Positions 1-10,198 of a stretch of DNA of 64,000 nucleotides are shown piece by piece. Position 1 is the stretch's first letter, and every line of letters starts with the position of its first letter. A model generated the notes under the pieces. The model was not told the origin of the DNA and did no database searches. It worked only from the letters and a program-made list of their open reading frames with translations. The DNA is taken from the NCBI GenBank assembly GCA_916700875.1, contig CAKAKS010000062.1, forward strand, positions 969,501-1,033,500. Reading direction: 5' to 3'. This DNA is from Sebastes aleutianus. Taxonomy: Eukaryota > Chordata > Actinopteri > Perciformes > Sebastidae. The position numbers and the translations under genes are program-made.

Positions 1-638
1 CTTGTTAAATTATTGACAGCGATAAGGCTGCACTTAAAATGGTTCTTAAAAATGACAGCAAGGCCTCCTCCACGGCCAGTTGCCAGAGGAGAGCTGAAGA
101 ATTCATAATTTGGAGGGCATAGTTCATTTAACTGGCTGTGATCACCTGGTCTTAACCATGTTTCAGTTAGAAATAAGAAATCAAGGTTCTCCGTGCTAAT
201 AAAGTCATTTAAAATAAAGGTTTTGTTGGAGACTGACCTCACATTAAGCAAAGCAATATTAGCTCTAACAGGTTCAGGATCTGTAGTTGCAGTGGGAAGC
301 AGCATGCAATATAGCAGGTTCTGATGGTTAATACCACCAGACTTTAACTTTAGGGACCTTGGTCTATTTATAGTGGAGATCCTTTGAGGACATATGGGAC
401 TTGAGACATATGCTGAATCTGATATTAGTGCAGAGCTTTTGGGATATTCAATGTTTAATCTAGGAGTAATCCTAACAGGAGTGTTAGAGGCTGTGTAGGG
501 CGTTATACACTGGTGAGTGGAGCCAGTGGGCGAGATGGATGCCCGTGGAGGACAATAGGGGGCGCTAGCAATAGAAACAGTGGCCTGAGATGACGTCAGA
601 GAAGAAGACTCCTGGGCGTGTGTGTGAGATGTAAACAG
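1..638 (-). pseudogene. LINE ORF2, N-terminal endonuclease part (cut by window edge)
   Basis: The - strand is open from an in-frame stop at 639-641 to the window edge. The translation contains ANIALLNVRSVSNKTF, then DFLFLTETWLRPGD, then GRGGGLAVIFKNHF. This is the start of the AP-like endonuclease domain of CR1/L2-type LINEs: the asparagine in LNVRS, and TETWL carrying the catalytic glutamate. The enzyme nicks target DNA to prime reverse transcription. The frame overlaps the end of ORF1 by about 40 bp in a different phase, the usual arrangement for these bicistronic elements. No stop interrupts the visible part, so it has decayed less than ORF1, but reverse transcriptase lies outside the window and activity cannot be judged. 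Family level is secure; assignment to L2 rather than CR1 or Rex1 is inference. Confidence 0.85.
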
Positions 639-1819
639 TCAATCACGTGGAGGTGACTGTACAGTGTGCTGCAAGTTAGCATTCGGCTACCCAGCCTGTT
701 GGGGTGCACTCTGTCAGTCCTGAAGAGGGAGAAACGATTCCAAAATAAGTTAAAATTGTCGATAAAACCTATGTTGTGCACTCTGCAGGCGCATTTGAGC
801 CATGTGTGGAGGCTGAGGATCCTGCTGAAGCGCCCTGCTCCATGGTCCAGTGTGGGGATAGGGCCAGAGATAAAAACTGATTTTCCATAAGTACTTAAAA
901 AGTTAAAAAGGTCCTTAAAATCATTTTTTGTCAGTTCAGACTGCTGGCGAGCTGTATCATTAGACCCCACATGAACTATCACTCGGTTGATAGAGGACGG
1001 GAGTGAACGCAGTAGCCCCGGGAGTTTATCTCGGATGACCGTGACCGTGGCTCCAGGGAAGCAGTGAGTGACTGCGTTGAAGAAGCGGATATTCCTGGTT
1101 ATGGAGTCCCCAACTATTAAGGTGGTTGGGGGAAGAGTGGATGAGGAGATGATGGGGATTGGGGATGGGGTGACCAAGCAGGCGAGTGTTGTGGTGAGAC
1201 ATGGTCTGCAGAGTAAGGAGAGGATGTTTCTGCCAGCTCAGATCAGGGAAAACTTGCAGAGCGTCTCACCACGGCCTCTTTCAGGAGTTTGTGACGGGAG
1301 GATGAAGTTATGAGCCGAGATGAACGCCGTTGATCCGGCTTCACAGTGGAGCGGCGAGCCACCAGGGGCGAGGATGCGGTGTCGGCAGGAGCCGGCTGTG
1401 TCCTCGGAGGAGGGTCCAGGTCCGGACGAGTCTGAGCCGCGGGGACATCAGCTGGGTGGACTGGAGCATCATCGGACAGGGGTGCGTAGTGGTTGGACAG
1501 GCTTAGGCGAGCTGGTGAATCCCCGTCCATGTGTCCCTTGCGACCACGGACCACAACCTCAGACCAAGACGGATGGTGATGAGGAGCAGGAGGAAGGCCG
1601 TAGGCAGGTGGAGGTATCCAACATAACAGTTTCCTGGATGGTTGTGTTGAGTGAGGCTATTTGTTTGGACTGGCCCAAGGCCACCTCCATGAAGCTGGAC
1701 AAAAGGGAATCTTTCTTTCTGAGTTCAGCCGAAAGCCGTTGGATATCCTCCTTAAGGTCAGTTATCTTTTTGTTTGCTTTTTGGAGCAGAATATAGTCTT
1801 CAGAGTTATTAGAAGCCAT
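596..1819 (-). pseudogene. LINE ORF1: coiled coil plus SGNH/GDSL esterase, frameshifted
   Basis: Read on the - strand from 1819, ORF1 begins MASNNSED and forms a charged heptad-like coiled coil of about 60 residues. It then shifts frame near 1575, apparently by one extra base. The middle frame (1554-1243) carries SEVVVRGRKG and a proline-rich linker and shifts again near 1250. The last part (1177-596) is an SGNH hydrolase-like domain: GDSIT at residues 23-27, VGSNDT at about 70 and DRVHPN near 155 supply the serine, the glycine/asparagine block and the D-x-x-H pair. Esterase domains are known in ORF1 of CR1/L2-clade retrotransposons, where the protein binds RNA and assists retrotransposition. 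The catalytic motifs survive, but two frameshifts prevent a single full-length product. ORF2 follows directly. Confidence 0.85.
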
Positions 1820-1839
1820 ATTTTGGCTACGGATTGTTT

Positions 1840-2252
1840 ATGAAGCTTTATAGGCCTAATGAAGCTGTATAGGCCTAATGAAGCTTTATAGGTCTAATGA
1901 AGCTGTATAGGCCTAATGAAGCTTTATAGTTCTAATGAAGCTGTATAGGTCTAATGAAGCTGTATAGGCCTAATGAAGCTTTATAGGTCTAATGAAGCTT
2001 TATAGGCCTAATGAAGCTTTATAGGCCTAATGAAGCTGTATAGGCCTAATGAAGCTTAATAGGCCTAATGAAGCTTTATAGGCCTAATGAAGCTTTATAG
2101 GTCTAATGAAGCTGTATAGGCCTAATGAAGCTTTATAGGTCTAATGAAGCTTTATAGGCCTGTCTAATGAAGCTTTATAGGCCTGATGAAGTTTTATAGG
2201 CCTGTCTAATGAAGCTATATAGGCCTAATGAAGCTTTATAGGCCTAATGAAG
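1840..2252 (+). repeat. 19-bp minisatellite, left array of a mirror pair
   Basis: About 22 tandem units near GAAGCTTTATAGGCCTAAT, with variants such as GTATAGG and GGTCTAAT. Most units contain a HindIII site (AAGCTT) and many a StuI site (AGGCCT). The array starts 20 bp beyond the LINE ORF1 start codon. Confidence 0.95.
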
Positions 2253-2479
2253 ATTACTAAGACAAGTCAGATCAAAAATATTTATTTGATTTTTGGAAAT
2301 ACAAACTATATTCTAAATTCTTGTAGAAGTGGCGTATTTGAGTATAAGAATTTTCACCAATAAAACAAAATATCATTATTAGCTGGTCATGTTGCCCTGT
2401 ATCATAATCTATCGTTTTTAGGGAACTTGAAGCCAGTTAGTGCAACTCCATCAAAGGAGTACTGCTTGGTCTCTGAATG
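2253..2479. other. Unique spacer between the two mirror minisatellite arrays
   Basis: About 227 bp of AT-rich sequence without repeat units or a recognisable gene. It would be the loop if the flanking arrays paired. Confidence 0.7.
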
Positions 2480-3025
2480 AAACTTCATTAGGCCTATAAA
2501 GCTTAAATTACCTATAAAGCTTTGTTAGACCTATAAAGCTTCATTAGACCTATAAAGCTTTGTTAGACCTATAAAGCTTTGTTAGGCCTATAACGCTTCA
2601 TTAGACCTATAAAGCTTCATTAGACCTATAAAGCTTCATTAGACCTATAAAGCTTTGTTAGACCTATAAAGCTTAATTTACCTATAAAGCTTTGTTAGAC
2701 CTATAAAGCTTCATTAGGCTTATAAAACTTCATTAGACCTATAAAGCTTTGTTACACCTATAAAGCTTCATTAGGCCTATAAAGCTTCATTAGACCTATA
2801 AAGCTTAATTTACCTATAAAGCTTCATTAGACCTATAAAGTTTCCTTAGGCCTATACAGCTTCATTGGACCTATAAAGCTTAATTTACCTATAAAGCTTC
2901 ATTAGACCTATAAAGCTTTGTTAGACCGATAAAGCTACATTAGGCCTATGAAGCTTCATTATGCCTATGAAGCTTCATTGAGCTATAACACTTCATTAGG
3001 CCTATAAAGCTTCATTAGAGCTATA
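2480..3025 (-). repeat. 19-bp minisatellite, right array in reverse orientation
   Basis: About 28 units near CCTATAAAGCTTCATTAGG, the exact reverse complement of the left-array unit. Variants include TTTGTTAGA and TTAATTTAC in place of TTCATTAGG. The two arrays point at each other across the spacer. Confidence 0.95.
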
Positions 3026-3234
3026 AAATTAAAACAGTTTTAGTTCATCTATGTATAGGCTATTCAATTAAAAATAATGAGAAGTGAATGAATAGCTGCT
3101 AACTTGGAGCAATCCTTTGCAGTGGGTCAAAAAGTCTAAACCGTTTTCACGGGAAAGCGTATAAATACCACGACATTACACGGACATTCTGTTTGTCACG
3201 AGTACGCATTTTAGCATTTTCATGTGTCATTTGT
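3026..3234. repeat. Interspersed repeat, left part, interrupted by a solo LTR
   Basis: The sequence up to CATGTGTCATTTGT continues, across the LTR, as TTTGTACGCCACACAAAC from 4135 to about 4310. A related copy at 20930-21235 has the similar run GTCATGTATACGTATTTTG. The right part contains the motif GGTTCAGGAAAAC and a TTAGACAAGACAACC run that recur in other copies in the window (about 9920, 23925 and 32070). Confidence 0.6.
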
Positions 3235-4134
3235 TGTTACGCCCCTGTCTAGGGGGGTCAGAGCGCAACATAAAAATATGAAGAATTTTCTGTCCCCGGT
3301 CCCCAAACCACAATCTCAGGACTAGATTTTTGATTTAAGTAAAAAGGTTTATTACCAAACTCAATTCAACAAACAAAACAATGAGACAAATGAACTCAGG
3401 GTAAACTAAGGCCAAAACAACAAACAAAATCTATCTTTTAAACACCCTGACTAACCTTAAACAAAAATAATCAAACAAACAGAATACAATGACTGAGTCT
3501 GGCTCCCTAGGATACAGCAGATGAACAGGAGAAAAAGTTAATAAAAGAAAAACGGCAGTTCACCCCTACCAAACAATTTACTATTTTTGAGACAAAGAAA
3601 AAAGACTATTTCAATTTATACAATCTACCAAAAACTAAAGGCTACTAAATCCACAGTAATTCACAAGTTAACCACAAAGGTTTGGAGGCCGAGGACAGAA
3701 TGAGGCTGCTGTCAGTATCTGTCACCGGACTGCTGGGCACCGGAGCATTTTAAACTGCCGGGATGATGGAGGGACCAATCAGCAGCCAACACAGCCCAGA
3801 CCGAACCCACACCTCCAGCCAATCAGAGAGCGAGAACCTAATAAGGAAAACAAAGATCCTCACCACGCAAAGACACTCACTCTTACACAAAACACAGTCA
3901 CACAAAGATCCTCACAAGAAGGAGGACACTCACTCTCACACAAAACACAGTCACACAAAGATCCTCAAAAGAAGGAGGACACTCACTCTCACACAAAACA
4001 CAGTCACACAAAGATCCTAACAAGAAGGAGGACACTCACTCTCACACAAAACACAGTCACACAAAGATCCTCACAAGAAGGAGGACACTCACTCTTTGAC
4101 AAATACATTTCAACATACGGCCGGAGCCGTAACA
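3235..4134. mobile_element. Solo LTR, about 900 bp, with 5-bp target duplication
   Basis: It begins TGTTACGCCCC and ends GAGCCGTAACA, the short inverted TGTTACG/CGTAACA ends of an LTR. It is flanked on both sides by TTTGT (3230-3234 and 4135-4139), a perfect 5-bp target duplication. No gag-pol sequence lies inside, so it is the product of LTR-LTR recombination. A 53-bp minisatellite fills its right third. Ty3/Gypsy origin is inferred from the TGTTAC ends and the 5-bp duplication. Confidence 0.85.
3853..4100 (+). repeat. 53-bp minisatellite inside the solo LTR
   Basis: Nearly five tandem copies, each starting AAGATCCTCACAAGAAGGAG (at 3853, 3905, 3958, 4011 and 4064). The small open frame across it is a by-product of a repeat with few stop codons. 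Confidence 0.9.
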
Positions 4135-4652
4135 TTTGTACGCCACACAAACGACCACAGTTACGTTTAGACAAGACAACCACTTAGTTAGGGTTCAGGA
4201 AAACATCATGGTTGGGCTTAAAATAAGTGACTAAACTAAGTCAAACATCCAGAAACAACATAACACAACTACAGAAAAAATGTCACAAATATCAATAGAA
4301 AACATGTGACAACCAGTAAAGTAACTTACAAAACAAAACACTGGTCAACAACGGCCTTGAACGCCGGTCTCCTGGTTAAATGTCCGATGTCTGTTGGACC
4401 ACTTCCCCTCCCACCCACCATCAGTGGTCTTTTTCTCTTCTTATACTACGTCACTAACTCTTACCGTAGCATTTATATGTGGATGTGTTTACATTGCGGT
4501 CAGTACAGGATACATGGCGTACAAAAGACACGGAAATCGAGAAAGGCGTTCTTATTGCACGCTAAACACCTTGCGTATTATCATGGCATTAATACTCCTG
4601 TGCGAACAGGCTGAAAAATCAGTGTTTTATCCACTGTTGACCATTGGATACC

Positions 4653-5023
4653 TCAAAAGTTTTGATAAATATCATGTTCTCCATAAATGTCCACAGCTTG
4701 TTCGCCAACATCTGGCTGGGTTACATTTTCATAGTCATCTTCATCATCACTGGTTGTTTCTTCTTCTTCTTCTTCTTCTTCTTTTCTGTCTTGCTCTACT
4801 CTAAAACAGACATGTGCGTGGCCCGCTTCCTCATAATCATGATCTTCGTCACTCTCTGGCTGCTCGTAATCATCACTCTCCTCTTCTTCCACTCTCCCTG
4901 CTTCCTCTTTGAGTTTCTTCACGATGTCCACTGGATTAACGTTCTCGTAGTCATCCTCCGCGTCGTCATCCTCCGCGTCGTCATTCGTGTCATCTACATA
5001 ATCGTTCCTGACTCTGACAGCCA
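4653..5023 (-). CDS. Putative terminal exon encoding an acidic tyrosine-motif signalling tail
   Basis: On the - strand a polypyrimidine stretch ending TGTGTTTCAG (acceptor at 5025-5024) opens a 123-codon frame ending in TGA at 4653-4655. The first codon takes one base from the previous exon. The product is very acidic, with an E-run near residue 85 and repeated tyrosine motifs: DDYENV (twice), SDDYEQP, DHDYEEAG and DIYGEHDIYQNF at the C-terminus. YENV and YQNF fit the pYxN consensus for Grb2-type SH2 domains, seen in cytoplasmic tails of lymphocyte adaptors and receptors such as LAT, NTAL or CD19. I cannot name the gene. No membrane segment or second exon was found up to the gap, so upstream exons are probably further right or lost. 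The opposite strand is a hydrophobic shadow. A real gene is likely but unproven. Confidence 0.5.
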
Positions 5024-5025
5024 CT

Positions 5026-5928
5026 GAAACACAAGCATCAGCGCAAAATGTTTCAAATCAGAAAAAATCTTTACAAGCATTCAGACACAAATGTTGGATG
5101 AAAATGTATTATGAAAAAATGGAAAGCTAATAGTCCATGAGCCAGACCCCCAAAATTTAGCCGTCGTGCCACTTTGGAGGGATCATGTCTCATAGTGATT
5201 TTTTTAAAGGTCTATGTCCCTAGTGTTGGAAAACGCATGATAGCATTGCAGCAATGATAGCTTTCTATGTGCTACCACTCCTTTTTTCATCCCTCCATCA
5301 TTAAAACTTTTCCATCTTTTTTCGCCATTTTACACATAGATCCAGTATAAAAGAGTGAAACCAACACACAATATCATGAAGTCATATATCGGTGTAAAGC
5401 TTAGACTATAATCTATCCTTCAGTCACATTGTCATGACACTGAGGTCAAGAGAATTTGACCTTTGACCTCTAATGCTGCAATAGGGCAAATTCTGAATGC
5501 AACTCCAAATGCCCTTATAACTAACTCCTTATTGATCGATTTTGCCCATGGATAGTTCCAGCATAAAGAGCACAAAAAGAGCTTTAAATTGATATATTAT
5601 ATGACTAACAACATTTCTTATCAGAATAAACGTAACTTTGTGCAGTTTGTATCTGATAGAATGTTCAGAACCTTGCATTGGATTCTGTTATTGGGGCAGT
5701 TTGTAAATGGCTTTCTTTGCAGCAGAAACACAAAATAATACAAAAACTCAAAAAACTTAACTAAGAAATTAATTCTCTATCCATTATTTTATGTTTTCCC
5801 ACTCTTACCTCATTGTCAATATAAACATGTTCCAACTGATGAGGCCCTGACTCAGTGGCAATGGGTTATATTCCAGGTGATATGTGAAAATGATGTTCAC
5901 TTTTTTATATAGACATGAAACTTGGTAC
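5026..5928. other. Non-coding stretch upstream of the putative terminal exon
   Basis: AT-rich with no convincing exon, RNA gene or low-complexity array. It would be intron if the - strand exon is real. Confidence 0.4.
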
Positions 5929-6318
5929 GCTTGAACAGTTTGGAGCCCTAAACATTTTGAGACATGTAGCCATCGCAACAAAAATTACCATAACCAAATA
6001 ACCAATTATGTATTTTGCATCATAGCTCCTGTGCCAAACATGATAATACAGAAAAGGTGATGTCTGTCCCTTTGTTTGGATGGCCAATGTATACAATGAT
6101 ACCATTCACAATATCATAAACTGTTCAGGTGAATAGTTAATGGTGAATTCAGTGATGCTGTATGAAGCAAATCACACTATCTGAGAACCTAGGCTAGACT
6201 TAACTACTACTACTTAACTAGACTATAATATCATGTCTGTTATGTGCATGTATGTTGTATAGAGTTTTAAAAAGCTTAATCCTTTTGTTCATTAACCCTG
6301 ACAATACAGTGACTGTAA
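5929..6318 (-). repeat. Left arm of a large inverted repeat
   Basis: The part 5939-6197 matches the reverse complement of about 6993-7254 with only about two visible mismatches in 260 bp. The outer part (6198-6318) also matches 6905-6992 but with indels. Frames on both arms give the same peptide (MVSLYTLAIQTKGQTSP), which reflects the duplication, not a gene. Confidence 0.9.
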
Positions 6319-6409
6319 AGAGGAGAGCAATATTCAATATGACCATAACAACTTAAAGCTTAAAAAGAATGTCAAACACAAAAGATGAAAGATACATCCT
6401 GCAGATGTG

Positions 6410-6830
6410 CCGGGATGCATCATCAGTGATGGAACCTGGGGTCATTGGGTATTTCGGGTCTTTCAACATCAGACACTCTCGCCCAGGCGACCCAGCCAGG
6501 GTTGATTAGACCCCAGCTTGAGTCCCAGCAGCAGTCGCCCATGGATCTAGCCTCTTGATCCAAAGCCAGTCTGGTGGCTTTCTCTGCAGCTTCAGTAATG
6601 GATTTGATGGCCTTCCTCTATGGCCTCCCTGGTGATGCCCATTGCCTAGTGCCCAAATGCTTTGCAACCCACCTCCACAGGCTCACAGCGAGTTCGCCAG
6701 CCTTGCCTTCTACATTCTTACACTAGCTCCTGGTACTTGGTCTCGCTTCCTCTCATTGGCCTCATCCATACGCTCTTTCCAGGACACTGTTAGTTCCAGC
6801 ATGATCAGTTGTTTGGTAGAAAAATTACCA
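6410..6830 (-). pseudogene. Degenerate retroelement pol C-terminal fragment
   Basis: Read on the - strand, several frames give pieces such as ELTVSWKERMDEANERKR, GWRTRCEPVEVGCKAF and MGITREAIEEGHQ. I recall this combination (E-R-K-x-K-Y, then G-W-x-x-x-x-x-P-V-E-V-G-C, then a W-I-K-R segment) from the end of reverse-transcriptase-related polyproteins common in fish and coral genomes. It is full of stops and frameshifts and lies in the centre of the inverted repeat. The element class cannot be fixed from this fragment. Confidence 0.5.
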
Positions 6831-6904
6831 TAACCAAATTATGTATTTTGCATCATATCTCCTGTGCCAAACATGTTAAGGTAAAAGTAAGAGTATTGTT
6901 AAAC

Positions 6905-7254
6905 TCTTCACAGTCACTGTATTGTCAGAATTAATGAACAAAAGGATTAAGACTTTATATGCAACAGACAGGATATTATAAAGTCTAGCCTAGGTTCTCA
7001 GATAGTGTGATTTGCTTCATACAACATCACTGAATTCACCATTAACTATTCACCTGAACAGTTTATGATATTGTGAATGGTATCATTGTATACATTGGCC
7101 ATCCAAACAAAGGGACAGACATCACCTTTTCTGTATTATCATGTTTGGCACAGGAGCTATGATGCAAAATACATAATTGGTTATTTGGTTATGGTAATTT
7201 TTGTTGCGATGGCTCCATGTCTCAAAATGTTTAGGGCTCCAAACTGTTCAAGCG
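6905..7254 (+). repeat. Right arm of the inverted repeat, cut by the assembly gap
   Basis: Reverse complement of the left arm, ending abruptly at the first N with CAAACTGTTCAAGCG. A shorter third copy of part of the arm (ATTACCATAACCAAATTATG) lies at 6824-6880. Confidence 0.9.
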
Positions 7255-7354
7255 NNNNNNNNNNNNNNNNNNNNNNNNNNNNNNNNNNNNNNNNNNNNNN
7301 NNNNNNNNNNNNNNNNNNNNNNNNNNNNNNNNNNNNNNNNNNNNNNNNNNNNNN
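7255..7354. other. Assembly gap, 100 N
   Basis: Exactly 100 N, the conventional placeholder for a gap of unknown size. It sits between a near-perfect palindrome arm and a CA microsatellite, both hard to assemble. Confidence 0.98.
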
Positions 7355-7377
7355 CACACACACACACGCACACACAC

Positions 7378-7433
<56 letters not shown>

Positions 7434-7437
7434 ACAC
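7355..7437 (+). repeat. (CA)n microsatellite
   Basis: About 80 bp of CA with a few CG interruptions, starting at the gap edge. The true length may be underestimated. Confidence 0.97.
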
Positions 7438-7527
7438 AGCTCAGCGTTCCATTAGAGGAAAGCCAGGCCATTAGTAGTTTTATCTTCTTTGTGTGGGACA
7501 GCACTGACAAGACTCCCCTTTTCACCC

Positions 7528-7528
<1 letters not shown>

Positions 7529-7558
<30 letters not shown>
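7529..7558 (+). repeat. Poly-C tract, 30 C
   Basis: Thirty uninterrupted C residues, giving poly-G on the other strand, able to form quadruplex structures and prone to sequencing error. Confidence 0.95.
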
Positions 7559-7561
<3 letters not shown>

Positions 7562-7626
7562 TCTCACCCATAATCACACACCAACACACACACAGCCAGC
7601 CTGTGTGATGCAGATGTTTTGGATGG

Positions 7627-8178
7627 GTTACTGTGGAAGTTCTTATTGGACTTTATTAGTTGTAATCCACAGAAGACATTCCACAAATGTGTACCATGAT
7701 TTCCAAATATTTCACTATCCACAAACATGTATTTTTATATTTGTGTTGTGTAAAGTCACATCCACAAAAATACAGGGCGATTTGTAAATACGCATAACTT
7801 ACTCTGTAAATACGTATTTTAAGGTTTACATGTCAAGTGATATATACGCATTTGTGCATCTATTTCTACACGTGGAATGATATTTGGACATTTGCAGATC
7901 ACTTCCTGTGGATTTATGGGCCACATGACATTTGTAACTTTCCTTCTGTTTGTTTACGGAATTTTGTCCGATATGATCCGCAGCAGATCTGTAGATAATA
8001 GTTGTAATCCACAGAAGACAATTTACAAATATGTACCATGATCTACAAATAATTCACTACCCACAAACGTATTTTTGTATTTGTGTTGTTTAAAGTCACA
8101 ACCACAAAAAGGGCCATTGTGGAATGTCTTCTGTGGATTACAACTAATAAAGTCCAATAAAAAACTTCCATAGATTAC
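7627..8178. mobile_element. MITE-like element with about 60-bp terminal inverted repeats
   Basis: The left end TGGACTTTATTAGTTGTAAT at about 7648 recurs as its reverse complement in 8118-8178; both ends run into AATCCACAGAAGACATTCCA. A third internal copy of the TTGTAATCCACAGAAGACA motif is at about 8002. No coding sequence. Superfamily unknown. Confidence 0.75.
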
Positions 8179-9270
8179 TACACTGAGTTTTAATGGTGGT
8201 CATAACAGCAGAGCAGGCTCTTCACAGAGAATGATTCTGCTTCATTTCCAAAAGCCTGTCTCTCCTTTCATGCTGATAAGATGCCTCAAACAGCTGACAG
8301 TGTGTGCAGAATATCTTTGCCAGTCCCTCTGAATGTGCAATTACAAAATGTCTCACGTCGGTTTGGTCTTCATTCACAAAACACTTGTCTCCGTCTGTGC
8401 AGATAACCATGCCTGTAACAGCTGACAGTGAGCTCAAAGCTCGAGAGTCTTCCTCCCTCTCGCACATAAAACATGCTTTTGGTACAACATTAAAATGATT
8501 GTAACTGTAGCTGTGTCTTCCGTCTACAGAAAACGGTCTTATTAGGGGCAGCTAGACGGCACGCAATCTGTCTCTCACACCAATGAACAAGTGAACCAGC
8601 GAGTGAGTGTAATTGTAAAATGTTTTAATGTATCCTCAGTTCTTGTACTGTATAATGCTGGCCACAACCTCTCTTATGCAGTTTTAGGAGAAAACTGTGC
8701 ACTTTGCAACTGTTTATCCTGAAGAAGGCAACATTTGGAGTTATGTGTGTGTGGTTTTCTCTGCCTTTCCTGCTTTGCAATTTTGACCGTCAAAAGCCCA
8801 GGATAGAAAGATGCCAGAAGAATTTAAAGTACCCAATGTAAATTCCTATTCACCATTATAAAATGTATATAAAGATGGACGACATGACATCTCCCCAAAA
8901 GTGAAGCCAAATCATCTCAATCGCCCCCTGGTGACTGGCTGCAGTACAGGTCATAAAGGCGGCCCCCCGCTCCATGTTAGCCGATGGGCCAAACTAAAAA
9001 GTCAAAGTGCAGGTCAAAACATTTTTCCCAAAGATGGTTTCTGTCATTTTAGGTTGTTCTTATCACGCTGATGTTTGTTCAAGTGTTCATTTTTCTGATA
9101 AATTAGATTTTAATGAGTTATTTGATGCTATATAAAGGGGGTGAAACGTCATGATTGACAGCTGCTCTGAGTGAAGTAGTTGCGCAGCCAGAGGCTCGAG
9201 AATTGTACGAGAGAGGTGATGTAACTTTAACTTTCCATAACCGTCACCAGTCTGTGTAATAGAACATTTA
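8179..9270. other. No gene recognised; one old interspersed repeat
   Basis: The only recognisable part is about 8870-9000, a repeat with GTGAAGCCAAATCATCTCAA and a TGGTGACTGGCTGCAGTA run that I know as dispersed in fish genomes. A short unrecognised - strand frame at 8467-8222 has no supporting splice or start context. Confidence 0.4.
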
Positions 9271-9271
9271 G

Positions 9272-9480
9272 ATAGATAGATAGATAGTAAGATACTCTAT
9301 TAATCCCGAAGGAAATTTAGGCATCCAGCAGCTTAAACTTGAGCTTCTAGCTCATTCCAGCTCACAGCAATTTGAGACGCTGCGGCAGACAACAAATAAT
9401 AATAAACCAGCACAAACTTAGAAGGGTTCTGCCCCTTTGGGGTTTGAACCCTAACAAGGCAGATTCAAGGCAGCTGTATA
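9272..9480 (-). mobile_element. Retroposon 3' tail ending in (GATA)n
   Basis: On the - strand it reads TTTCCTTCGGGATTAATAG followed by a short (ATCT)n tail. The same AATAAAGT-(ATCT)n type of tail occurs at 18062-18225 in the same orientation. 5' truncated and non-coding. Confidence 0.6.
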
Positions 9481-9739
9481 TAAATTCCGTCTCAGGGATT
9501 GGTCAGTTCTGTCTGTTACACCCCTATTTTGTGATTAAGGCTGATAAAATACATATAAATAATACTTAAGGAGATACTGTATTGTTTATTTTAACATTTG
9601 ATTTGTTGCCTATTTAGTCATGCATACTTAATGTTATCAAGAAAAACTTTATATTTGAAATATAGTTATCAGGGCCCTTAATGGCAAGTTTGTCTTTACT
9701 TTTAGCTATGCTAACGGCATGGATATAGGGGTACAGTGT

Positions 9740-10195
9740 TGATCTATTGGTCCACCACTTTGGTCAAGACTGAAATATTCAACATGTTCTCATCACAACT
9801 CGTCACATACCGCCCCTTGGCGTAGTGTCACGCCCCTTGCGTTGGCGTCACGCCCCTTGCCTTTGCGTCATGATATTTTCAGCATCTAAACCACTATAGT
9901 TACCCTTTGCGTCACTTTAGGATTAGGCAACAAAGACACTTAGATAGGTCTACGAAAGAACTACATGGTTGGGCTTCAAACTACTACGTTTGTACAGTGA
10001 AAATGACACTCAACGTTGTGAACATGGGACACGGACGAACAGCCGATTTTAACGTGACGCCCGTTGTTCTTATGTACGGTATCACAGAGATGTTAGCATG
10101 GCTGCAGACTCTTGTTGCCATGGCGCTGTTTTGGTTATTTTAGTGTTTTTTTTAAAGGTTAGTTTGTGTTCTTAGGCCAGTTTTATGTTATTTTG
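9740..10195. repeat. Old interspersed repeat with a short GC-rich tandem block
   Basis: At about 9805-9875 the motif GTCACGCCCCTTG occurs three times at about 22-30 bp spacing. Sequence around 9920-10040 (GGATTAGGCAACAAAGACAC, CATGGTTGGGCTT) is related to the repeat around the solo LTR at 4150-4220. Confidence 0.55.
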
Positions 10196-10198
10196 TTA

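Noticed and set aside
1840..3025. CRISPR-like regular repeats
   Set aside because: The 19-bp units are directly adjacent with no unique spacers, and the host is a vertebrate.
4394..5027. Long hydrophobic + strand frames resembling membrane proteins
   Set aside because: They are the antisense of the acidic - strand exon; runs of F, L and I arise from the complement of D/E codons. No splice or start support.
7077..7787. 236-residue frame spanning the gap
   Set aside because: It runs through 100 N, a CA array and poly-C; meaningless as a protein.
8222..8467. 81-residue - strand frame with several cysteines
   Set aside because: No recognised family, no convincing splice sites or promoter; could be an exon but support is too weak to list as a gene.
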